A stretch of DNA of 64,000 nucleotides, from contig KV419449.1 in assembly GCA_001630475.1 (NCBI GenBank), positions 107,103 through 171,102 on the forward strand, in the 5' to 3' direction. The stretch comes from Sistotremastrum niveocremeum HHB9708 (Eukaryota; Basidiomycota; Agaricomycetes; Sistotremastrales; Sistotremastraceae). The notes beneath the pieces are model-generated. The model was not told where the DNA came from. It saw only the letters and a list, made by a program, of their open reading frames with translations, and searched no databases. Shown piece after piece: positions 1 through 12,325 of this stretch. Numbering within the stretch: the stretch's first letter is position 1; every line of letters begins with the position of its first letter. Made by a program: the position numbers and the translations under genes.

Positions 1-701
1 ATGTACTCGTCGAAGTCCTAGCTAGACCGCTGCGTTTCAACTCGCAGAAATTTTTCACGAACCATACATGTCGTAAGATACCTCCCTCCACCTCCACCTC
101 CACCTCCACACAGAACTGCGAGAAAATTTCAAGCCCTGTCGATCTCGGACCACGGCCCATCCGACTCACCGACTCACATCCATGCAGGCATCCATCGGCA
201 ACATCATAGTTGAATACCCACATATCATCGACTCACCTACGAATCTGGAAATGATATGTGGGTCCAGAATATTAATTGCGGGCGGTTGAGATGAATAGGC
301 GCTGGATAAAAGAAAAAGGAACGGAGGGCGGAACGGAGGGCGGAACGTCGTGCTTCCGGTTTTCCGGTTTCCGACGGACAGACGGACGGAGAGGCGATAG
401 CTCCGTTTACGCTAGGTAATGGGTATTATGTAATAACATGGGCGCTTCGTACTCTGAATATCGGTGTTCGATTAGTGGATTTGGATTGGGATGAATGCTT
501 TTGATCAAGAGATTTTTGATTCTATGTATTGCTGATTACAAGGTGAAAGAGGACTAATAGGAACAAATTCGCGCATGTAGCCCAGCTATTACCAATAAGC
601 GTCTTCCCTCCCCACTAAATCTCCGAGGACCTGCTCGCCAACCACTCGAATTAATCGAAATGATTCCCAACCACAAAATAAACAATCCTTACACCACACT
701 A
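1..701. other. intergenic, with CTCCAC microsatellite
   Basis: No convincing coding exon was seen. A short CTCCAC hexamer run lies at about 84-109. The rest holds no recognised signal; the part next to 701 is the 3' side of the minus-strand secreted-protein gene. Confidence 0.5.
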
Positions 702-1214
702 TTAATTCCCATCATCGCTTTCAACCGGCCCAAAGCAATTCTCATCAATCGCACACTCATTCTGCGGCGGATTCCCACTCGTCCCAGTAGATCCAGACGA
801 TCCAGATCCACAATCAGTCCCTGGAGGACAGGTCCCCGACCCTCCAGAAGGAGGAGTGGAACCGCAATCTGTTCCGGGAGGACATCCTCCTGAGCCGCCA
901 CCGGTGGGCGTGGAACCGCTACAATCTGTCCCAGGAGGACATGAAGGCGGGGTAGATCCACAATCTGTCCCGGGGGGACATTCGTCGGTCGTATCTGCCG
1001 AGTCGGATTGACGAGTTACGTGTGAGAACCAACGACGTTGGAATTGTTGTCTCGGGGAACGATGGAAGTGTTCGATGGAACGCGCATGCGTGGTGGGTGA
1101 ATCACTGCGCTGATACTCGTTGTGAGAGCTTGGGAGAGCGGTAGCGGTGACGCTTGAGAGGATGATGGTGAGGTAGATGAGGGCGAAGAGGGGTTTGGAG
1201 GTGAATGCGACCAT
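702..1214 (-). CDS. small secreted Cys-repeat protein
   Basis: Single-exon frame of 170 residues. Residues 1-27 form a signal peptide: a short basic start, a hydrophobic core and an Ala-rich end. A basic, Arg-rich linker follows (about 40-70), possibly a propeptide. The C-terminal half holds four copies of CPPGTDC separated by Gly/Ser/Thr/Pro spacers, then one more Cys pair. This is the look of a small secreted or wall-associated protein; no catalytic motif is visible. The start MVAFT and the bases around it recur in the gene at 28096-28386, so the two are probably paralogues. Function unknown. The real 3' end could differ if an intron lies near the stop. Confidence 0.6.
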   Translation of the reverse strand: MVAFTSKPLFALIYLTIILSSVTATALPSSHNEYQRSDSPTTHARSIEHFHRSPRQQFQRRWFSHVTRQSDSADTTDECPPGTDCGSTPPSCPPGTDCSGSTPTGGGSGGCPPGTDCGSTPPSGGSGTCPPGTDCGSGSSGSTGTSGNPPQNECAIDENCFGPVESDDGN

Positions 1215-1943
1215 TATGCCTGATAATGTTTGATTAGAGGGTTGATGTATGAGAAGAGCACCGGGCTCGATTGGCTGATTGAATGTAAGTGAAGAAGCTG
1301 AAGAAGCTGAGGAACTGGAGAGACGACAGGGATCAAGTACGATTTATATACACCTCGTTGATAGAGCTCGAGACGGAGACTTGAGAACAAGACCAACGAT
1401 ACGGGCATTTGAGAGCAGGATTGGCCAAAGAAGACCTGGAAAGAAAGTATGACACCCTTGTCTTACGACAACGTCTTGTTCCGTTCGCCGTGGAAGCAGC
1501 CCAAGCCACAAAATTGACAAATCTGTGCATTCTTCTTGTACGACCGGCTTGGAACAGCAGGTATCCCCGTTTCCTTTCCGTCTTTTTACTGATGCTCGAC
1601 AGTACGAATCCCCGGATCAGCCCTCTGTTCCCGTCCTGCGCACGCCGAAAGGGTGAAGAAGAAGCAATGTTCAGACAAATAGTGCCTTGCTTCGCCGAAC
1701 GATGATGCAGTGTGCCAATCCGTTGTGTGGTCACGGTCTCACTTTGATCGATACCATCTCAACTGGCCTTCAGAGGAGGAATCGCGTCGCGAGTGCAGCT
1801 GATGGAGAAGAAAAACAATTCCGAGTTCCGACGTTTCGGATATGCCGAGAAAGAGAGCGTTGAACTCCGAAGCCGAACCGAATTTTTTTTCAACCATCAC
1901 ATTTTCATACATTCGTGCCTATAAACTCGAATTTGAACTAATG
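1215..1943. other. intergenic
   Basis: Between the start of the secreted protein and the 3' end of the beta-glucosidase. Frames on both strands are open at 1333-1734, but neither has family-like sequence or splice support. Nothing else recognised. Confidence 0.4.
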
Positions 1944-4900
1944 TCACAAGCCACGCCACTCAAACTCTCTGCCTATTTCGAATTCTCCGACCAACCGAAT
2001 ATTCGCAGAACTCGCCCCGACAGAAACAATATATTTGCCTCTTTCAGCTCTCCACCTCGCCGTCCCTTCCTCCCAATAACTCACAGCATACTTGTCCAAT
2101 ATAACAGACGCCTCTTTCGATTCTCCAGGCTCGATATCTCTGACTTTGTGAAATCCGCGGAGTTGTTTGGGAACGTGGAGATGACCGAAAGATGATGGAG
2201 GGAGGGTGACGTAAACTTGAACCGCCTCACTGCCCGTAACAGCACCTGTATTCTTGACGACGAGCTTGACGACTACTTCGAAACCTTCGGCGACACTGGA
2301 GGCTTTCGGCGTTGTGATTTTGAGGTTGGAATATTCGAATGATGTGTAGGACAGGCCGTGACTACGGAGTGGGTCAGCAGACGACTACGAAGGTGAAAAT
2401 TCTTCAATTACCCAAAGGCGAATAACGGAGCAATATTGACGTTTTCGTAGTGCTTATAACCCTGTGGTACACTTGAGGCTTCCTCAGAGACGAGAGCTTG
2501 GACTATACTTACCACATACAAGTCTTCGGCATAGCGCACCTTGCGGAATTGTCAATTTTCGGTCTCAACGATCCATTCTCGCTCTCACCTTGCCATTCTC
2601 GCTCGCAAAATGACCATAGCTCGGCGTATCTTGAAGTCTCTTCGGGAACGTCAAACTCAACTTGGCCGAAGGATTTACTTTCCCGAATAAGACATCCGCG
2701 ATCGCATCTCCTGTGGCGTTTCCTAAATACCAAGTATGAAGGATGGCTGGAGCAAAATCAACCCATGGCATCTCGACTGCGGATCCCTTCGAAGATCTTA
2801 TAAATTTGCTGGAACACGAACAGAAGGGATACTTACAGCTTGAGTTATCACGACAGTCTTAGGGTTCGCAGCCAGAATCTTGGCCACCAATTCATCGGTC
2901 CTTCCCGGCAACGCCAAAGTGGTCCTATCATATCCTGAAGTTTCCCAATCCGCGTTCAACCCGACCACGACGATAGCAACATCCGCCGATCTAGCCATCT
3001 CAACACTTTCTTCAATCGCTTTGTCCGCATCCAATACATCAGCTCCGCCAAGTTGAACAGCAGCACCACTAGGCGGAATCTCGTCTTCACCTCCCCCAGC
3101 AGCCGGCTTAACATTACACAACTCCAGAACAATCTCATGCTTAACGCCCGCCTTCCGATGAAAAGTCCCACGTTCTTCCAGAGTACCCGTACGGAAGAAA
3201 GCATCTCCAGGCCTCTGCTTCGTCCAATTATCGATCACAAGTTCCCCATCAACGAAGAGCTTAGCGCGTCCAGCAACTGTGAGACCGAACTCGAAAATCG
3301 TATCCGTATCCCGAGGCCTGAGAAATCCTCGTAAAATGAGCGACCAACGTTCCCCGAGCTCTGGTGGTTGTGATCCTAGGATGATTAGCTTCGTTTCGCT
3401 GATCAAGTCGACTTTGAGAGGCTTGGGTGCTAGACTGAAGTTTCGATCGACGTGATCGTACCAACTTCCGATCCAGCCTGACTTTCCGTCCTCGGTGATA
3501 ATTTCTCCGTCGAGTGTTGGCATGGTAAGGAATGCTACAGGACCAAATAACTCAGTATCGGAAGAGATATCCGCTACAATCTCTCACCTTGACTGCCTTC
3601 ATTATAGGAGATTTCTACGTCTTTCGGTAAGGCTTTGACGATTCCCTCGTATGGCGAGACAAAATATGAAGCTTTTAGAGACGCAGAGCCTCCTCCTGTC
3701 AGGACGCGTGCTTTTGCGTTCGGTCCGATTATGGCGACCTTCTTCAGGTGATCAGCTTTCAATGGAAGGATACCTCCGTCGTTCTTCAGAAGAACAATAG
3801 CCTGAGCGGCGAGCCGGCGCATTAGTGCAACATCCTCTTGTGAGTCGTTTGTCCTCTCTTGTCCATCACCGTCAATAATCTCAGTACTATCAGCTCCCGG
3901 TATAAACTCAGAAGAGAGGACCGACCTCTGGCGCAGCCCTCGCACATTTCTGGACCAACTCCAAGACCTTTCTTGCCCGCTCACGTACCGTCCTCGCCAT
4001 AATCTTCTTACTTCTCAAACACCGACCCATCTGATCCTGAGTCCTCCACTTCCCAACTCCCGGCATTTCAAGATCCAATCCAGCATTGATAGACTCGGAA
4101 AGCCCATATGTCCCGAACCAGTCACTCATTATCATCGCATCGGACTTCCATTCGTCTCGGATGATTTCTTTCAGGAGAGGGTTCTCGCTCATGTGAAGGC
4201 CGTTTACCCGGTTGTAGCTGCGATTTGATCAATATTGTGGCTATAAAAATGAAGGCAGGACATACGCAGCCATGTAAGCCCAAGGCTGTGCGTTTCTTTC
4301 AGCGATCATGAATGGCATCAAATATATTTCCCGAAGTGCTCGAGGGCTGATGATAGCGTCGTAGGCAAACCGATCGTTTTCCATATCATTGCCCCTATGA
4401 AGGAATATAAAAGCAGAGTCGTTCGGGAGCAGAACACTCACACGAAATGCTTGATACAAGTGCCGATACCATGAGATTGAACGTTTGCAATGTAAGCTGA
4501 AGCGATTTGCCCGGATAAATATGGGTCTTCGGAGAAACTCTCGAAGCTCTAAATTCGACACGAAAATCAAAAATGAACCCATCTTATCTTGATTGAACTC
4601 ACGCGACCACCGAGTGGAGACTTGACATTCACAATCAAGTTCAATTAAATCCAGAAGAAATAACATCCGGATAAGCGCTCACCCTCTGAATGTTGACCGT
4701 GGGACCAAGAATAATTGATGCACCTCGAAGTTTCGCCTCTTCAGCCAACAATTTGGCGGCAGCACTACCAATTAGCTCGGTATCCCATGTGGAGCCCAAA
4801 GCGGTAGCGCACTAGTCCAGTCAATCATTTCTTCCTTTTCATTCCGATTTATAAGATGCGAACCGGGATAACTTTGGCTGGGGTGCCCATGAAGTAGCGG

Positions 4901-5125
4901 CTGCCTCGAATCCCGTTCGGTCCGTCCGAAACCTAGGAGAGATATAGTTGCTTGGTAAATATAGGATCAAGCGCCTCGTACCTTTATTGCTGGAATATTG
5001 GCGCTTGAAACAGCATGAGTATTCCAAAACCCAACCCCACTGGTGAGCGCGATTGCATCTTCAAGTTTGATTCCCTTCACTAATTCATCCAGGTCAGCGT
5101 GTGCTATATCTGAAGGCTTTGGCAT
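1944..5125 (-). CDS. GH3 beta-glucosidase with PA14 insert, intracellular type
   Basis: Hydrolyses terminal beta-D-glucosyl residues from the non-reducing end of oligosaccharides and glycosides. Many-exon gene. The start at 5125 gives [18 protein letters not shown], followed by the GH3 opening region (FWNTHAV). The catalytic nucleophile is the Asp of MSDWFG (codon about 4121-4123). Next come the GH3 C-terminal domain (about 3985-3575, with IGPNAK and GGGSAS), a PA14 domain inserted in it (about 3520-3060), the rest of that domain, and a fibronectin-III-like C-terminus (about 2380-1944, beginning [10 protein letters not shown]). The stop is at 1944-1946. This order is standard for fungal PA14-type GH3 enzymes. 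There is no signal peptide, so a cytosolic enzyme is inferred. Frame changes between pieces are explained by introns of about 50-60 nt; no break was found, but not every splice was verified. Confidence 0.88.
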
Positions 5126-5641
5126 GGCGGTTGGACAAAAGAGAGAGATGAGGCGCTCAAAACGACTCTGGCAGACTAGACGCTATATATGAAGCCAATA
5201 GCCTGTGATACCCATCCGAGAAATTTCCGGATCATAGGATCGTACCTAGGTTGTCTTCAAAAACCGTGACTTTAAGCCCCTATTGGGTGTGGGATGCTGA
5301 CCCTGGACTTGGGTCACCAGACCTCTCGATCCGGCATCAAAAGTCTTTGCCGAACGGCGCCCATGAAATCTAACTTCTCTGAGGACGTCTGTTGAAATGG
5401 GAGAGTACCAGTACGTGCAACCTTTATGGACTCCAAATCGTCAAACACCGTCTATGAGATTGAAGAATTGATGAGACATCGGATGCTAGTACAACGTAAT
5501 GGAAGAGAATCTAGGTTACAATAAGTTTACATAGTCTATATCTGCGAAATCGATGAAGAGAATGGATCCGAGGCAAGAGTGAGACATCAATAATTCGATA
5601 GCGAACTCAAAGTCCGATACTCCAGAAATTACAGATCTCGA
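5126..5641. other. intergenic, promoter side of the GH3 gene
   Basis: No coding exon recognised. It holds the upstream region of the beta-glucosidase and the 3' flank of the next minus-strand gene. Confidence 0.4.
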
Positions 5642-6655
5642 TCAGACATCGGTCGAGGTTTTAGCCTGCCGTCTCCGTCTAGCAAAACTCCCAGCATTAT
5701 GAAGCCTCAACATCGAAGTAGATCTGAATCGTCGAACGAAAGAACGTTCCGATTTTCCTTCGGAAAGGGCAGGTCGATATATGAACTCGATTCCTGCCTC
5801 GGTGTTCCTGGTGGATGGTACTGACATTAAGCTCGTTAGGGAAATCTGTTGGGAACGGTCGATGGACGAAAACTCACGTCTTGTCTTGACTTCGCAAATA
5901 TTTTCAAATTGCGAGAACCGTGCCCCAACCTCAGACACCTCGGTGAGGCTCGTGGCAAGTTGCGAAAGATCGTTGATCTGTTCGACAGGAGTGAGAGAAT
6001 TATAACCGGATGTCCGAAGCGTGAGTTGATCTGTCTTTATGTCCAGAGTAGGGGAGTGGGATGTGATCCACTCTTCAGTCACTACATCTCCATTATCAAC
6101 ACCAGCAACCTCTTGGGACTCCGTTTCAAGAAATCGTGGCATAGGATCCGTAGGCATGAAGAATGGGAAGACCGTGAGCGGAGGAAACGCTCTGTTCTCG
6201 AGGTATGAGTCGCGCTCGGGTGGAGACATGGTTTTCAAGAGTCTTTCAGCTCTTCCAGTCCCATAGTACCGATCATCGACAGAGTCAACCCGTGGCCTAA
6301 CGTCGATAGGATCGGAGCTGCTTTCGGGCCTTAGAGACACGAGCGTGAAGGAGATATGAGTGGCTTACGTGACTTGTCGTTCCTGCTCTATTTCCTTTGG
6401 GGATTCTACGGCATCTGATGTTGTACCCTTGGAGAACTTCTTGGGTTTCCACAAGCGTATGTACCCAATGTCGAATTTATTGGGTCTAGGAAACGTTCGG
6501 AGCATTCGTGCAGTGATGCCACGCCATGTTCGAGCTTCAGGTGGAAGGGGTGGCAGAGGACGTTCCACTAGGTGGTTGTGGGTTACCTCCAAGCTGGGAG
6601 AATGATTTCCATCTCCCGAAGCACTCATGGCGTGCTCGTTTGAAGCGGGCTCCAT
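5642..6655 (-). CDS. unknown protein, two exons
   Basis: Not recognised. The first exon starts at 6655 (ATG directly preceded by an in-frame TAG) and encodes a short Pro-rich stretch, then a basic segment. The second exon runs to the stop at 5642 and encodes a charged, Ser/Arg-rich protein ending in a basic cluster (RRRRQ). A GT...AG intron at about 6368-6330 joins the frames exactly, but at 39 nt it is short. A further open piece at 6537-6818 in another frame could be an upstream exon. No signal peptide, membrane helix or catalytic motif is visible. Confidence 0.4.
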
Positions 6656-7033
6656 CTAGCACGGGGACGAGGCGAATGACAAGTCTCGTGTTGGAGGAAT
6701 TGGAAGAGGTCAAGATACGTGCGAGTGCCACTAAAAGCTTTCCAGGTATGGATTCAAATCCCGGTATTCCATTTCGGGCTACAGATTCAAGCTCAGAGCT
6801 TGAGGTGGCAGAGCTCACAACGCCAGATCACGTCTATCGGCCGAAGAAAAATAGAGAAAAAGAGGCCTCAACCTCCACACAGCTTTCATACTCGTTTTGA
6901 TACGCGAGAAATTTGAACGAATGGTGCTTTGTTGAGCAGATAAAGCGGAAACAAGCGTGAAACGGCACGAAAGTCGTAAAAGGAGGTGTGACACCCGTGA
7001 CCGTGACAATTTTTCTGCTCTGCGACTGTGACG
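6656..7033. promoter_or_regulatory. divergent upstream region of the unknown gene and RCL1
   Basis: Gap of 378 bp between two divergently read genes, so probably a shared promoter region. An open minus-strand piece reaches into it (to about 6818) and may be an extra exon of the left gene. No clear TATA box was identified. Confidence 0.35.
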
Positions 7034-8563
7034 ATGCCGACCGCGAGCAGTACGACGGTACTGGTCAAATACACAGGTCACCGATACTTCAGAAACCGCC
7101 TCATACTCTCCTTACTCAGCGGCAAACCCGTGCGTATCGACGGTATTCGGTCCAATGACAAGAATCCCGGTTTGAGAGGTTCACTTCATCCTTTCTTGCA
7201 TTCGGCATGGTTTGACTTGGTGATTAGATTATGAAGCGAGCTTTTTGAGGCTGGTTGAGAAGATCACTAATGGGAGTGTTATCGAGATCTCATACACCGG
7301 TACGTTCAAGCTCTTGCTTCGAGATAACCATGTGCTTATTATAATGGCGTACAGGCACGTCGGTTTTATTGAAGCCTGGAGTTATATCTGGAGGAGATAT
7401 CAGCCATGATTGTCCACTTTCACGCTCTATTGGGTATTTCTTGGAACCGATGGTCGCTATTGCACCTTTTGCGAAGACGAAAGTGCATTTAACGTTGAAG
7501 GGTATTACGACGGACGATAAAGATCTTTCAGTGCGTCTTTATTGCTCGATTATCGTATCCAGCTGACCTCAGGAATAGGCAGATCTCATCAGAACTGTCA
7601 CTTTAACCCATCTTCAACTCTTCAATATCTCGGATGGCTTAGAACTCAGGGTGAGGATTCCACGCATTCCTATCGTCAATTTACTCATTATTGGCCTGTT
7701 ATAGATTAAGAAACGCGGAGCAGCACCACTAGGAGGTGGTGAAGTCCATTTTCTCTGCCCCGTCGTTCGACAAATCAAAACACTCAATTTCGTCGACGCG
7801 GGGAAAATCAAGCGAATACGAGGAATATCGTGCGTCTCCCCCTCCTTCCTCTTCTTTCCATATCCTAACCATTACCCATCTCCTCCTTATTATTAGACAT
7901 TCCGTCCGTGTGAGCCCTCAATTCTCGAACCGAATGATCGAGGCGTGTCGTTCGGTGCTGAATCGATATATACCCGATATCTACCTCTATTCGGACGTAT
8001 TCAAAGGCGAAGAAAGCGGAAAGTACGTCTCCACTCCCTCCCCTCCCTCTCTCCCATCATCCCTACTAATCATCCTCTCCGCAGATCCCCCGGATACGCC
8101 CTATCACTAGTCGCAGAATCAACAACAGGAGCTCTCCACTGCTCAGAGAGCGTCTCCGAACCCGGCGGCTCACCAGAAGATACAGCCCTCCGCGCTTCAC
8201 GTGCTCTTCTTTCTGAGATTACAAGAGGAGGATGTATAGATCGACATTGTCAGAGTCTTGTGATGCTTTATATGACGTTGGGGAGTGAAGATGTTGGTCG
8301 GTGTAAGATGGGGGAGTTGAGTCCTACTGCGTGCGTCCCTTTCTTTCTCTCTTCTTTCGTGAGTTTTGGTGGGCTGATACGGTGTATACTGTAGAGTGCA
8401 GACGTTGAGAGACATTCGTGACTTTTTCGGGACGACGTTCAAGATCGTGCCAGATACGGAACCTCCATCAATCGACGACGAAGGATCTGAGTTGACCGGA
8501 CCTCAACTCTTACTCTCGTGCTACGGCACGGGATTCATCAACGTCAACAGATCTATCGCTTAA
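7034..8563 (+). CDS. RCL1: RNA 3'-terminal phosphate cyclase-like protein, 18S rRNA processing
   Basis: Nucleolar Rcl1 family, needed for early pre-18S rRNA cleavage (with Bms1 in yeast). Eight exons fit exactly: 7034-7178, 7228-7299, 7355-7530, 7579-7650, 7705-7829, 7897-8022, 8085-8330 and 8395-8563, giving 376 residues, close to the usual 365-375. Family landmarks in order: GHRYFRNRLILSLLSGKPVR, IRSNDKNPGLRDYE, EISYTG, SRSIGYFLEP, KKRGAAPLGGGEV, a Arg-Ile-Arg-Gly stretch before the sixth exon, and SPGYALSLVAES. The start is the ATG at 7034 (MPTASSTTV); a GTG six bases upstream is in frame but not needed. The catalytic His of true RNA cyclases is absent in the Rcl1 family, and none was seen here at the usual C-terminal position. 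All introns are GT...AG and about 48-74 nt. Confidence 0.92.
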
Positions 8564-9169
8564 TCCGCCTCCTTCACACAGGCGCCCGCCGACGATGGCA
8601 TGCCTCTGCGAATTGCAGTCAACGTATCCTTCTGCGCACGTAACAGCGACAACCGCGGCTTCCAAGCGCATTTCATCTCCGATTTACCAGACGCCAATTC
8701 TGAGCCCCCATCGATTACGCCCTATCACTCAGGGCAGAACGTCGCGTCGCGTCTCCCTCATTGGCACGCGATTCCGGGCTTTGCAAATGCATACTCGATC
8801 AGACATACGGCGCCTCACGGATAGAGGCGTTGCGCAGTATGGTGTGGTATTGAAGTGGAACGCTCGAAGATGATCGAAGGCTCTGAAAGCAGACTGCCTT
8901 CGTTATTCGGAGGTTGACTGGGCTACGCAGGAGTGCGCATTGACTCTACGCATCGACGCCGTTGATGTTACGTTGCAGACGGTCCGTTCATACAATCAAT
9001 GTATTATTTATTCCTTATTCCTATTGTATTCCTCGAGTAATCCCAGATGTACAGTTACATTTCCATGTTCTCAGTCTCTTATCTCTTATCCTCTTATCAA
9101 ATAACAATCATTGTCCATCCCGCCACACAGCGTACTCCGCCCTACGCATCAACCTCACCCGGAACTAAA
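8564..9169. other. intergenic between convergent genes
   Basis: 3' flanks of RCL1 and of the flavin monooxygenase. Overlapping open frames at 8595-8873 have no recognisable domain or splice partners and were not called. Confidence 0.35.
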
Positions 9170-11752
9170 CTACCCCATCAGTACATCCTCCAAAACGACG
9201 TGAGAAAGAAAGAACGTACCAGGCGGATAATCCACATCCTCAAGGTACCAAGCCCTATCCCCCTCCCCGCTCCTCTCATTAACAGTCCATCCATCTCCAA
9301 GCCACTTGAACCTATTCGCCTTCCCAATCCCTTTCCCTTGTCCATCTTTTCCTAGGCCATCGTGACCGATGTCCTCGTCGAGAGGCTCGTAGATGTAATC
9401 TTCCCATCGGGGTTCGGCGAGTGCCCGGACGGCGTGAAGACATGAGCCTGGCCAGAGGGCTGAGACGCGTCCTTCTTCTTGGCCCATTTTATACCACGAT
9501 CGACATTTCTGAGAATAGACGGTCTATATAGCACCATGGTCAGCTCTTTCCTAATCAACAGCCAAACAGGGGAGAAAGGAGGGGGAAAGCCTCCCTGCGG
9601 TACGGGGTGGAAAGAGGGAAGGCCTCCCTGCGGTCGGCTCGAGGGAAGGAGAACACACCTGCGGAAAATAAGCCTCCAAATACTCTTCAAAATCATCCAC
9701 AGCCTCCCTCTTCACCTCAACACTCTTAATTCTCTCCCTCTGCACCTTCAACACAACTTTAACAAAATAATCTACCTGTCTCTCTATAATACAAAGCAAG
9801 CTTCCGGAGCCTACGGCGGATGAGGGTCCGAGGGTGAAGAAGAGGGAGGGGAAGGAGGAGGTTGTTATTGAGAGGTAGGTGCGGGGGTGGGGGGTGAAGT
9901 GGGAGGAGAGGGAGAGGGCGTTGCGACCTAGGACGGGGTAGGGTGGTTTGAACGATGTATCAAAACCTATTCGATTCCCATTATCAGTTAGATACCTTAT
10001 TATTGTAGAAGGAGGGGAGGGCGTACCAGTCGCACAAACAATAACATCAAACTCATATCCCTTCCCATCAGAAGTCTCAATTCCCTTCTCCGTAATCCGT
10101 TTGATGGGCGTATTGACGAAATCGACGTTAGGTTCTACGAGAGCTTCGAGGTAGCCTGGTCCGGGGGTGAGTCGACGACATGCGACTGGGAAATCGGGGA
10201 TGACTGTGCGGGAGATCAGAATTAGCATGAGCATGAGCGCCAGCGAATGATCAGCGAAGGATCGGTGAAGGAGGGAAGGGAAGGGAAGGGGGCGGGATCG
10301 GAGGAGGGAGGAGGGAGGAAGTATGACGTACTCGAATCAGCAATCCAAGGCTTCTTCGCCAACTTCTTCTGCATCATCTCTCTAAAAGCCTTAACAGCGC
10401 CCAACTGCATCGGATGATCTTTCTGCGTCGCTCCATGCACAGACTATCACACGCCCTTAATCAGTGTATATGGCATGGGGGGAGGGGGAGGACGTACGTT
10501 CAATTCGACTTCGAGTTCTTTCCGGAACGCACGATAATACTCTGGATCGTTCACGAAGTGCGCTTTTTCCTCATCTGTAAAGGTGTGGTTGTCCCCGTTT
10601 GGATTCCGTTGAAGGAGTTGAGCTGAAGCCATGGGCGTCGCGATCCCTTCAAATCACCATTAGCACACATCCGAGAACGAAGCAAAGCGAAAAGAAAAGA
10701 AGGAGAGAAGAGAAGGAAGAGAAGATGGGGGGAAGGAGACTTACAAGTCTGTCCTCGGACAAAATTGACGACCTTCCCGCATCTCTTCTGGAGCGCCGGA
10801 ACGATCTGAATCGCACTACTCCCAACACCAATAACAGCCACCTTCTTATCCTTCCACTTCCCCCCCTCTCCCTCCTTCGCATCCTTCGCATCCAACCCCA
10901 AATCACTCTCCCACTCCGCACTATGCAACAACCCCCCTTTAAACTCCTTGAGTCCCTCAATATCAGGCCACCTCCACCTACTCAACGACCCCGTCGACGA
11001 CAGAACAAGATCAGCACTATCCAACACCCTCTCCCCACTTGCACGATTAAGGAGTTCGAGTTCCCATTTGCCGAGCTGGGAGTTGTAGCGTGCGCCGGTG
11101 AGTTCGTGGGATAGTTTGATGTATTTCATTAGTTTGTACTTTTGGACTATGGATTGGAGGTATTGCAGGATTTCGGGGCCGGGGGCGTAGAATGCGGACC
11201 AGTTGGGCTGCAGCGAATCGGGTTAGGAGGGATCGAGGGTTAGAGAATGAGAGACGCACGTTTGGTTCGAATGTAAGTTGATACTAGACGACATGAGCAT
11301 CATACAAGCAAATTCAGGGGAAGCGACTCACACAATGCGCAGGGATATCACACGCAAGACCCGGATATTTATTCGTGAACCTACCACATCAAATCAGCGT
11401 CCAAACACGTTATAATATATCAGGGATGAATAAAGACTCACCAAGTCCCCCCAATCCCAGACTCCTTATCATAAACCGTCAACTCGACATTCCTAACTCG
11501 TTGCGGGATACGAATAGCAGCTATGATACCGCTGAATCCAGCGCCGATCACTACTATCTTCATGGGGCGCGGATCGTCGATGGAGCGTTGGAGGAGTTTG
11601 TAGCCAGTCGTCGGGGACGGTGTTGCTGAGGTCCCGTTGGAAGATGGCTGGACGCCATTGACGTTGACGGTATGGCCATTCGAGAGCTTAGTTGTTTCTT
11701 GATTGAGAACGTCGTTCGCCTCAGGTAACACATGTTGAACGCCTCCCGACAT
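9170..11752 (-). CDS. flavin-containing / Baeyer-Villiger-type monooxygenase
   Basis: FAD- and NADPH-dependent oxygenase, probably oxidising a ketone or a soft nucleophile. About seven exons. The first (11752 to about 11438) has the FAD-binding GAGFSG with strand VVIGAG and ends GIGGTW. The next pieces read YPGLACDIPAHC and NPNWSAFYAPGPEI, typical of this family. Then come the fingerprint FKGGLLHSAEW, which fits FxGxxxHxxxW, and the NADPH-site VIGVGSSAIQ. A late exon holds DVIVCATG. The last exon (9487-9170) has LWPGSCLHA, PRWEDY, WLGDGW and AWYLED. Start and stop are clear; middle splice sites were placed by conservation. The residues before the Rossmann motif look like a disordered extension. 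Substrate unknown. Confidence 0.85.
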
Positions 11753-12325
11753 GATTCAATATCCTATGGCAAAGAGCAAAGCAGAATGCGGGGAGATGTG
11801 GGGAAACCTGGGGACAGGGATGGACCACGACCTCGATTGGATAGGAATGTAGATATAGATATATCCACGGAGAAGACTCACATCGAGTCGCACGCAATCC
11901 CAGCTTTCTATACCTAGGAGTACCATACTGGATCATCAGTTCTTCCCACCGTCACAGGACCTCGCGGATGATCCATTTCCTCTCCCAAAAGTACCAAGAA
12001 TATACCAAGAGTCGGATAGTCGGATATAAGGATCGAATTGTTGAGCCTATATTGTCTTCAATTGGAGGTGTCCGAATCGCGCGCTTGGCCGCAGTGTGTC
12101 GTCGTCGTCGTCGCCGAAGGATTCGAATTTCAGTACCGGTAATTTAGCCGCCCGAGAAGGGGAAATGAGTGATTACATAAGTTTTCTCAAGGGAAGGACT
12201 CCGCGGAGATCCGAGCTTGTACACTTTCCTAATGAGTGTACGTAAGCAAATCCCTCGTTCCATTTCCAATAACAATATTGACTAGGCTTCGAAGACACAA
12301 TAAACTGACGAAAATGACGAATGTA
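11753..12325. other. intergenic, promoter of the monooxygenase
   Basis: Upstream of the monooxygenase and downstream of the kinase-like gene. Holds a short GTC/GTCGTC run at about 12100-12112. No gene recognised. Confidence 0.4.

Noticed and set aside
1333-1734. Open frames on both strands beside the first secreted protein
   Set aside because: Frames mirror each other, lack family features and have no splice partners.
8595-8873. Two overlapping plus frames after RCL1
   Set aside because: RCL1 already ends with its family C-terminus at 8563; these frames show no domain and disagree with each other.
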